Below, piece by piece: positions 56,901 to 64,000 of a stretch of DNA of 64,000 nucleotides; position 1 is the stretch's first letter, and each line of letters starts with the position of its first letter. Both the position numbers and the translations under genes were made by a program. Source of the DNA: Batrachochytrium dendrobatidis JAM81 (lineage: Eukaryota > Chytridiomycota > Chytridiomycetes > Rhizophydiales); the NCBI RefSeq assembly GCF_000203795.2, contig NW_006281100.1, positions 1 to 64,000 on the forward strand, read 5' to 3'. The notes below the pieces were generated by a model, which searched no databases, was not told the DNA's origin, and worked only from the letters and a program-made list of their open reading frames with translations.

Positions 56901-57415
56901 GGAATCTGTTGCTCAGGAATCTGTTGCTCAGGAGTCTGTTGATCGGGTTGAGGATCGGGCTGTGGTTGATAAAGAAAGCCAGATCGCTGCCGAGGTTTCA
57001 GGTAGAAACTAGGATCGAATCGCCGTGAAGGAGGTTGTTGAGAAGGCTGAGGATCTAATTGTTGTTGAGGAGGTTGCTCAGATTGCTGTCCAGATTTCTG
57101 TCCAGATTTCAGATATAAATTGTGATTGATTCGCTGTCGAGGAGGTTGCTGGGGAGGTTGTTGAGAAGGTTGTTCACTTGTTGATCCAGCTTCGGTTGAA
57201 CCTGTACCAAGATTTTGCACGTCGTTTCCAGTTGAAAGATGAGATCCACTGCCATGGGATATTTGTTCTTGTTCTTGTTGTTGTTGTTGTTCTTGTTGCT
57301 TCAGATAATCGTCTAATCCTCGCTTTTCAAGCTCGACGGATTGCCCACCAATAGATGGATGAGCAATGACTGCAGTCGACAGTAGCTGTAATACAGCAAT
57401 CGATACAAATTTCAT
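53906..57415 (-). CDS. Secreted repeat-rich protein B2
   Basis: 1169 residues, the same plan as B1. It has an identical signal peptide and Lys-Arg site. A Pro/Gln region follows (about 50-330) with 10-residue units PQIPEPQSSE. The conserved domain spans about 370-520 (IPGWGTMT, LMEIEGRMREVGLTVP, ELGYPFTIDPELMEDLL, CMKSKKCKYPLRK). A Glu/Gln region has 8-residue units TPEQELEQ (about 600-665). A long coiled coil includes about three 89-residue tandem units (RKLKQKLEKERQQ ... REEKQRQKELEQ), and a C-terminal module VQSESPSKPSEHTEPQG appears twice. It is 311 residues longer than B1, almost all in repeats. It is probably exported. The function of the central domain is unknown. Confidence 0.85.
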   Translation of the reverse strand: MKFVSIAVLQLLSTAVIAHPSIGGQSVELEKRGLDDYLKQQEQQQQQEQEQISHGSGSHLSTGNDVQNLGTGSTEAGSTSEQPSQQPPQQPPRQRINHNLYLKSGQKSGQQSEQPPQQQLDPQPSQQPPSRRFDPSFYLKPRQRSGFLYQPQPDPQPDQQTPEQQIPEQQIPEQQIPEPQSSEPQIPEPQSSEPQIPEPQSSEPQIPEPQSSEPQIPEPQSSEPQSSEPQIPEQQTPEQQPPRRFNPNLYLKSGQRSGQQTSEQQTSEQQPSQQPPRQRFDPNLYLKSGQRSGQQSEQPPQQLDPQQHPDSQPDQHTSEQQPSEQHPNSDHDNSKVNTTPNVEHEPPSSDQLKPEYRGTRPGASVDFFGNYMGIPGWGTMTLMQQLMEIEGRMREVGLTVPDTFELGYPFTIDPELMEDLLMRIWGGGQISDDYRPLLPELLLGTTWEMLRLVFEPTGPSPVRVLVQFDEQLKSCMKSKKCKYPLRKRKKISFGGLNLREFDKEDPPDENLGDDTFEILQDKKKVKALKKEREEERYQQELEQASEQGPESEQEQESEQEPESEPGQELEQTPGQEPESEQELEFKFEFEPEQKLESKQEPEQELEQTPEQELEQTPEQELEQTPEQELGQTPEQELEQTPEQELEQTPEQELEQTPEQELGQTPGQEQESESEQEPEPEQELKKHHKKKELKEALRQQKQERHELKQRLQEFEDRQHELDLEQQLQHEFEEKLHQERQAWKELQQQREQDPERQHERQQRRKMLEERHKQEHHKKKEREEKQRQKELEQQPELEQRLQEFESRQRSIQLEKMLDRDFEENFKKQGRKLKQKLEKERQQNPEEQHERQQRRKGSEERHKQEHHKKKEREEKQRQKELEQQPELEQRLQEFESRQRSIQLEKMLDRDFEENFKKQGRKLKQKLEKERQQNPEEQHERQQRRKGSEERHKQEHHKKKEREEKQRQKELEQRLQELEDRQRSMQLEKMLQRDFEEKVERQGRKFKQKLEKERQQELEELEKQRQEKEDQKESESKSSGLPENLESKFIKQKADTEDIKESHTPVQSESPSKPSEHTEPQGRKVFKIKLATETAETTEVTPTPVQSESPSKPSEHTEPQGSKFFKIKLVTETAKATKTAEVTPTPVQSKSATSSRAPPSRITVGPSRFQAQYF
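54330..55150 (-). repeat. 267-bp coding tandem repeat in B2
   Basis: About three units with a period of 267 bp (89 codons). Units two and three are nearly identical and unit one is partial, so unit number probably changed recently. Confidence 0.85.
55430..55615 (-). repeat. 24-bp coding minisatellite in B2
   Basis: About eight units of gttcgggtgtttgttcaagt type, each coding TPEQELEQ with small changes. Confidence 0.8.
56725..56890 (-). repeat. 30-bp coding minisatellite in B2
   Basis: Five to six almost perfect 30-bp units (ggttcagatgactgtggttc core), each coding ten residues with IPEP and SSEP. Confidence 0.85.
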
Positions 57416-57844
57416 GTTTACTGTTAAAAATAGTGACGCAACACTTGTTCAGCACAGCAAGTGTCAACAGTAATCCAGTGGATGGGTTGATTTTGGATGG
57501 ACCATGGAAACTATCCTTATTTAAATATTATGAGTATAAAGGGATGCCTTAAGCATACAAGGGAGGCATAGCTTAACAAGCGAATATTCAATTCATTCAA
57601 ACGCACCACAACCAAACCCTACACACTGGATTCTTCATTCACAAAATGGCGAAATCTTGTATTTTAGGACTGAGCAGCCCTACTTGAACCTCAAAAGCGG
57701 TCATATTAAAGCTCACTAGTACATTTAGTTAGCCCTGATTTTTAGAACGGAAATCCCTGCAAAATATTGTAATTCATTTTATCAAGTATAGCTTGCTAAC
57801 CCTTGTACTATTTTCAGTAATACAACCAGTACATTGCTTCAATA

Positions 57845-59383
57845 TTGCCTCGACAATCAAGTCCGACTGTTGAAGCATTTGTTATATAGGGTAATATAGA
57901 AAGTCATTAATGCCAAAAAGACATCATTTTAGTAAGAATATTGATTGGATGCGCCAAATCAAGTATTTATGTAGCAAATGACAAGATTAAACCATTTCAA
58001 TCATATCTCACCAATCAATAACTATATACTTTAAACTACTGGCGACTGACTGGTCAGCCGTTTACAAAAAATAATTTCATTGAATGACAACTCATTAAAG
58101 GCCGCTTTTAAAGGGCTGGATATATGGGATTCATGCAATGCAATGCATGTGTTCCATTTTACGCGAATACGGTTGTAATAGGGCCATTTGAATGTAGAGT
58201 GAAGACGGCTGTCTGGTAATTGGTTGACAAATTAAAACTGAAAAACTATACGCCCTATCCGCACCAATGCCCTAAACTTTAACGTTTCCAGTCAATTTGT
58301 AAAACGAAACACTTGTATTTATCTTGCAGTGATTGTCTTGGAATAAGCGATGGTCGAGTATTTCTTGTTTTCCTACTACAGATTGACTGCTTTTTGTATA
58401 AAAGCTCTGTTGTATCCTGACATCAGATATATTCGTGTTGCAGTTCAAAACGTCTTGGGAATGCAACTGTTGTTTCCATGTCAACTGTCCAATATTTGTT
58501 TTGGAAAAAAAGGAAGACTAGAGACTGAAAAGACGTCAAGGGTGACAATGTATTGGAATAGGGATGCGTGCCAGTATTTGGTTTATGTTTGTACAAGAAT
58601 GGCGGAAAGGCCAGCAAACTTTTCCAAGGGATTGAATGACAATGTTTTCCAGTAGGACTGGCACCAATCAAACATGAGATGGGCCGCTTATCATATATTT
58701 AGAAGCCCTTAACATTGCATTTTATGTGAACACAGCTGTAAACATCATATGTCATCAATATCAAGCAATCTTTCCAATTGCTTTTATTGAAAGCTATTTT
58801 GCAGCGGTCATCAATTGACAATGAATGTCTACCCTTTGGTGCAAAGCACACTTTCAAATAAGCTCGAATAAAGGAAGGTGCTGACAAAAAAAATCAGCAA
58901 TTGGATAGGGTGGAAAAAGGTATCTTGGCTTAGTAAAAATATTCGTTATGCTTTCCTATTACAAACCAACTTCAATTGGCATTGTCAATTCTTCAATAAA
59001 CACAGCGATCATCATATAATGATCGCAGTCAAACGATGATTTTGGACTGATATTGTTCTCACTTGGCATAGCCATACATTGTACGATTACTAGATTCATC
59101 CACTTCAGATACCGAGCTTGACTGTTCTGAAGTGAACATTCGCCTAGTTTTTATACAAGAATGAGTAAAGGAAGGCATTAGTAAGCGTTAAAACGTTCAT
59201 GACAATGCTGTTCAGTAAATTGAAACCCGTTATTTTACGACTGTTTATTCTGCACACTCCTATTTGGTAACCCATTACATGAATACAGTTCAATAAATGG
59301 ATTGTCCACGTGTACGAATAAAGTGTCCGAACTATAAAAGACTATCACTAGATTTCAAATCCATCATCCTGTTACGCTAAAGA
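57845..59383. other. Intergenic with repeat fragments
   Basis: No supportable gene. It contains two inverted copies of the ttttac...accgtattc-type motif (58154-58179 and 58718-58741) and fragments resembling the 17.7-17.9 kb repeat (58980-59110). This is the transition from the repeat-rich part to conserved genes. Confidence 0.5.
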
Positions 59384-60649
59384 ATGCCCAAACCTGCTTC
59401 TCCCACAAAGAGCGTTGTCGCAAAAAAGACCTGTAGTGATCTTGCTTCCAAGGTAGAAAAGGCAGTTCATGCTTTCAACCTCTGGTAAGAACCTATTCTG
59501 ATGCCTTTTATTCACACATGTCTGGTTATTTAACCGTCTTTTATGCTTGATAATAACGGTTACTTTATCTATGCTGGGTTCTAATACTTGTCTCATTTTA
59601 ATGGACTTGTTACTTGATAATGCTAGGTGCCAGCAGTGTCTGCATGGCGATGCTGCTGCTCATGACAAATTTGCTCATGCCATAAAGTCGTTTTCTACCG
59701 ATTGGAAGGTGATTTTGGCCATGTATATCATGTGTGGTTAAAACTAGTAATAGGCTGATATGACTTGAGTTCTCTTATTCAAGCTACAGCCGTATTTACG
59801 TAAAATAGACTAGTTTGAATAGTTGCACTTTCCTACTACACATTGACAATTCCCACAATTCCCGCAATTCCCTAAACCCAACGACCATCATATGATGCAC
59901 ACAATCAGATTATGATTTTGAATAGAAACTCTACATTGTATAATTACCAGATTCCTCCATTTCAATTATATAGAGTAAATGTTGTCAATGCAACTCTACA
60001 CTTGTAATCTGAATCACAGATACGTTTGTATCCTGGTCAACAGCAATGATGGCACATTTCAGTCATTCAATTGTTGTTTGTGTGTTAACCACCAACAATA
60101 CCACTACTGAACTGATTGACAGTTCATGATACCTATTTAAATGGTCCATTTACGTCAATATAATTGTCATGATTTGATGGACAAATTTAAACTCGTAATT
60201 TTTATGGTGCCTAGTGTGTTTTTGCCAGCGGTGACAAGGCAGAGTATTCTGGCATTAAAGATTGGTTCAACTATGGTAAAGTTTAGTGTTTCAGCAAATG
60301 GTTTTACTATCTATGCTGACATTCTGATATAGATCTCAAGGTTGCCAACGATCCTTTGGCCAAGTGTCATTCCAGTAACTTTGAGACCATTTGGGAAAAT
60401 CAAGATGCAATTCTTTTAAGCTATGATTCCGAATGGTCCAAAAAGGGAGTGCCGACCCACACTATATACAGTGCCATGTGGATCAAGGATAAAGACGCAC
60501 CACATGGTGTCAAGTGTGTGTACTGGTCCGAGAGCCAACAGAAAAAGACAGAATGCACTGCTGTGGATCTCCAAGAACATTCCAAAGAGGACAAGAAGCG
60601 TCAAGCAGAAGAGCACGCCCAACCCAAGTCGCCCAAAAAGACCAAATAA
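59384..60649 (+). CDS. Small multi-exon gene of unknown function
   Basis: A four-exon model: 59384-59484, 59627-59722, 60229-60275 and 60333-60649, all GT-AG. Phases agree and the total is 561 nt, giving 186 residues. It starts MPKPASPTKSVVAKKT. Exon 2 reads CQQCLHGDAAAHDKFAHAIK, exon 3 GDKAEYSGIKDWFNY and exon 4 LLSYDSEWSKKGVPTH with IYSAMWIKDKDAPHGVK. The end is basic (PKSPKKTK). No signal peptide is present and I do not recognise the family. The end of exon 2 is the least certain point: a donor at 59709 is also possible. The long intron 2 (about 500 bp) holds a degraded repeat. The 5' and 3' neighbours place it on the core side of the window. Confidence 0.65.
59780..60180 (+). repeat. Degraded copy of the 17.6-18.1 kb repeat inside an intron
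   Basis: The order cagccgtatttacgtaaaat, gaccatcatatgatgcacac, ctgaatcacagatacg, caacagcaatgatggcacat and ggtccatttacgtcaatata follows 17664-18070 with many changes. It lies within intron 2 of the small gene at 59384. Confidence 0.7.
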
Positions 60650-60860
60650 ACGATTTCAAAGCTGGTGAACAGTATTGAGAACGTAGACGCTCAGAGAAAT
60701 AAACTGGAGTGTACACGTGATCTAGTGTGTAGTTGAAGCGATTATCGCTTTATTAGTCCAACAAAAGGTTTATACAATACACAGACGTTAATATTGGAAA
60801 CTGTTCTTTCTGGAGAATACCAGTCTTGGCATTTGAATCAATTGTTGAACTTTCAGTCCA

Positions 60861-63800
60861 ATGAATCCAGTCATTCCCTCCAACAGTGCTGTGGGTCCTC
60901 CTGCTGTGGTCTTTACTCCTGCCATGGCGGATGCTTCGGGTGGGTGGCAGCCTCGCTCAGAAGATCTGGCTAGTCTTGTGTTGCTGTTTGTGCGCTCTTC
61001 TCAAGGAGATTCTCAAGTTCAAGCTCAGTTGATGCAGGTGATTACTCGAGTAGCGAATCTTTTTTCATTCTGCATTTCTCGTATTATTGATTTTTCATCT
61101 CGAGGTTCTGGCACTGCCGTGTGGTCAAGAATGCGTTGTACTACTTGGACTGATAGTCATTCTGTTTCTAGAATTATATACTGTTTCATTATTCCCATTC
61201 AATTAAAATGTGCATTCTACTAGATCTTGTCCACCATATCTTGACCTTCTAATTGACTATTTGTCAAACTCAATCGCATATGGTGGCCAAGATCTGTCAT
61301 TCTCGGTCTGTTTTATGCATCAAAATACTCTGCACGCCAATCCATTTCATTCTCATCAAAATATACCAACATGTACACTCATTGGTGGCTAACATTCACT
61401 AAACTTTTTTTAATATAACCAGCAACTTCATTCCTATGCAAGCATTGCTGATTTCCCAAACTATTTAGCTGTCATTTTTGCTCTTACAACTGAAGCCCCT
61501 GGTGTGCGAACTGTTGCTGGACTGACTTTAAAGAATACCCTTAGAGATTCTCGAGGTTCACTTCATCCCCAGGTACTAGAGTTTGTCAAGGCTACAACTC
61601 TACATGCTCTTGGTGATGCCGAGCCAATTATTCGTGCCACGAGCGGTACAGTAATTACTACTCTCAACAAAATTGACTCTCGTATTTGGCCCGATGTAGT
61701 TCCAAAACTTCTTGAATTGATTGATATGCGTGTTCCTGCGTTGGAAGAGGTAAGCGACAGTTTTGATCAATTTAAAATACACACTGTACTGATTGATTTA
61801 CTCGACTATTTAACAGGGCGCTTTTCTAGCTCTTCGCAAAATCTGCGAAGATTCTTGCAACGAACTCGACGAAGGCGATCCACAAATACTGAGCTATATG
61901 ATTCAAAAACTACTTCATCACATGCACAATCAAAACATTAAAGTTAGAACTGCGGCTGTAGAGTCACTCAATCAGTTTATTCTTAACCGATCCGATCCCC
62001 TCATGACCAACATCAACGCTTTTGTTGCAAGCCTCTACCAGCTCACCACAGATGTTGACAAGGGCATGCGTCGTGCCATATGTCAAGCTCTTGTTTTGAT
62101 CTTTGAAGTTACCCCAGAAACTGTCATTCCAGAACTCAACAATGTGGTTAGTTTTATGCTTTTCTGTACTCAAGATGAGGAGGAAAAGGTGGCATTGGAA
62201 GCAAGTGAGTTTTGGCTGGCATTTGCCGAGCAGGAGAATTACCGTGACCATCTAGAGCCATTTTTACCTCAGTAAGTGTGGATTCTTGTCATTACTAAAA
62301 TGCATTTCTACAATATAATCGAGCGACATCACCCTTACTAATTCCATATGTCTTTTAGAATTATTCCTGTTCTTGTAAAAGGCATGATATACACAAACGA
62401 AGAAGTCATGATGTTGGGTGGAGATGAAGATGATGCAAGTGTCCCCGATAATATTCAAGATATTAAACCTCACCACCACAAATCACGTAACCATGCAAAT
62501 ACTCCTGGCTCTGGACAACCCAAAAAAGATGACGACGATGATGACGACGATTACGATGATGATGATGATGACGATGTTGACAATGAGTGGAATGTGCGGA
62601 AATGCTCTGCTGCTGCTGTAGATGTTTTGGCCACCGTGTTTAAAGAGCATCTGCTGGAGGTCTTGCTACCACATCTTACCCAGCAGTTGTCTAGTTCTGA
62701 TTGGCTTCATCGCGAAGCTGGAATTCTTGCACTTGGTGCCATTGCCGAAGGTACATTGGGCTGAAGCTGACCGTGTTTGACTAGATGTGTGTCTGACCAC
62801 TTTGTATTTTTTGTTGCTTAATCTCAACTCAATCACAGGCTGTACAATGGGAATGATTCCTCATTTACCGACTTTAATTCCCACTCTATTGACTACTCTC
62901 AAGGATAAAAAGGTTTGCAATGTATTGTACAACCCAAATTTCATGTCAAAACTTTTCTACACATCTAATATTTTACACTATGCTTCATTTAAACAATTTT
63001 GTTGTCAAGCCTTTAGTGAGATCAATAACGTGTTGGACTTTGGGACGCTACGCCAGCTGGGTTGTTCACGGTGATCCTACGCGACAAGACAACACACACG
63101 AACAACGTCTTCAATATCTTAAAATTTACTTTGAACCCATGCTACAAGGACTGCTTGTCATGACTCTTGACAACAACAAAAGAGTTCAAGAGACTGGCTG
63201 TAGCGCACTGGCTGTACTTGAAGAAATCGCTGGTGATCTTTTAATTCCTTACCTTGGCCCTATTTTGCAAACACTGGGAAATGCTTTTGTCAAGTACCAG
63301 GTATACCTTTGACGAATGATTCCAGTTGAAAAATACACCATGTAACACATTGTTTTAATTTGTTTTTTGTTAGCATAAAAATTTGTTGATTCTATACGAT
63401 GCTCTTGGCACTTTGGCAGATGCAGTTGGACCTGGATTAGACAACCCACAAGTGGTTGATCTGTTTATGCCTCGTCTTATAGAAAAGTGGGAGATGCTGC
63501 CAGACGATGACAGTGGCATTTTCCCACTGTTTGAATGTATTTCCTCTGTAGCAGTAGCCATGGGTGCTGGATTTGTTCCTTATGCTCCTGCAGTCTGGTC
63601 ACGTTGCTTGCGCATCATCAGTACATCCTTGCATCAATTTCAAGTAAGCGTTATCTGATTATTTTCAAATAAGATCATAGCTAGACTTGATGGTATCTGA
63701 CTACTGACATGAATTTCATTTACGCAATACAGATTTTCCAGCAAAATCCAGAACAGGTTCCAGAACCTGACAAGGACTTTATTGTGGTATCCCAAGATCT

Positions 63801-64000
63801 TTTGAGCGGAATCACTCAAGGTCTCTGTGGAAATGTGGCTCCTTTGATTTCATCTGGAGAGCCTTCTATTTTAAATATACTTACCGTTTGTCTAAAGGTG
63901 TAGGCTTGACTTTAATTCATCCACTTGTCTATTTTAAACTATAGCGGATACTAACTGCAGATTTATGGAAATGGGTGCCAAATGTTTTTGCATATAGCAT
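60861..64000 (+). CDS. KAP104: Transportin (karyopherin beta-2), 3' end outside the window
   Basis: This nuclear import receptor carries PY-NLS cargo such as RNA-binding proteins through the nuclear pore. Eight exons are clear: 60861-61037, 61423-61749, 61817-62271, 62359-62750, 62839-62912, 63010-63300, 63374-63643 and 63733-63897. All are GT-AG with matching phases, giving 717 codons so far. Family hallmarks in order: [95 protein letters not shown], a long acidic loop (near 62530-62580, as in the HEAT-8 loop), [81 protein letters not shown] and [15 protein letters not shown]. An in-frame Met at 60924 ([10 protein letters not shown]) is an alternative start close to the family's usual beginning. 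The exon after 63898 cannot be settled from the last 100 bases. Confidence 0.95.

Larger units (their letters stand above)
51758..57844. repeat. Tandem segmental duplication, unit 2
   Basis: Unit 2 contains A2 (cut), its 5' flank, the LTR-free empty site, B2 and the B2 5' flank to about 57844. The offset to unit 1 changes from 6127 bp at A to 6396 bp at the B start codon: unit 1 holds the LTR, unit 2 a longer B coding region. The two copies also differ by replaced sequence of about 80 bp at 48306-48383 versus 53763-53845. Confidence 0.9.

Noticed and set aside
56673..57012. Regular 30-bp repeats resembling a CRISPR array
   Set aside because: Units are adjacent with no unique spacers, code in frame for B2, and the genome is eukaryotic.
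58350..58655. 101-codon plus-strand frame
   Set aside because: No motif, no splice context and overlapping frames on the other strand; it lies among repeat fragments.
61081..61420. Possible extra exon in the long first intron of transportin
   Set aside because: Exons 1 and 2 join in phase at the expected point of the family alignment; the intron frames show no HEAT-like sequence.
1..64000. tRNA or rRNA genes
   Set aside because: I found no run with a credible T-arm and anticodon arm and no rRNA-like segment by reading; a covariance-model search was not possible here.

Overview
The window is nuclear DNA of a chytrid fungus, most likely Batrachochytrium (the amphibian chytrid genus). This rests on AT-rich sequence, short GT-AG introns, a run of secreted lineage-type proteins that open with a lysine-led hydrophobic signal peptide (MKLAVAVLSS, MKFISTIVLL and MKFVSIAVLQ types), a Crinkler-type (CRN) P-loop gene and an HNH-like CRN-type gene. 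I cannot separate species from this sequence alone.

Layout. 1-5.1 kb: no convincing gene; AT-rich sequence with local tandem repeats and a 0.66-1.0 kb segment present about three times. 5.1-7.5 kb: a decayed Tc1/mariner-like transposase and a dispersed repeat. 7.9-8.6 kb: secreted protein D1. 9-11.6 kb: repeats and relics. 11.7-13.6 kb: CRN gene with three in-frame stops. 15.5-18.5 kb: Maverick/Polinton-type integrase relic, a conserved repeat and secreted protein E1. 18.8-19.7 kb: secreted protein F. 22.1-25.6 kb: frameshifted secreted gene D2 and aspartic-protease-like gene C1. 26.5-28.8 kb: near-intact Polinton-type integrase plus two broken companion ORFs. 29.0-32.4 kb: a SAM-like gene split by a 666-bp solo LTR, then two opposed fragments of an ABCA transporter. 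33.1-34.3 kb: HNH-like CRN-type gene. 36-41.2 kb: second copies of several earlier blocks (E2, C2 and flanks). 42-45 kb: repeat and secreted gene D3. 45.3-57.8 kb: tandem duplication of a two-gene secreted cassette (A then B), with a solo LTR in copy 1 and a perfect empty site in copy 2. 57.8-64 kb: a transition to conserved genes, a small four-exon gene of unknown function and the intron-rich transportin (KAP104/TNPO1) gene running off the window.

Reading the whole. About 57 kb behaves as a fast-evolving accessory compartment: every secreted family present (A, B, C, D, E) has two or three members here, produced by segmental duplication, and several members are broken by stops, frameshifts, LTR insertion or inversion. 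The last 6 kb behaves as core genome. The secreted proteins share a plan of signal peptide, low-complexity Pro/Gln/Ser or charged coiled-coil stretches, and a small conserved block. A distantly similar block in B1, B2 and F suggests one uncharacterised extracellular domain family.
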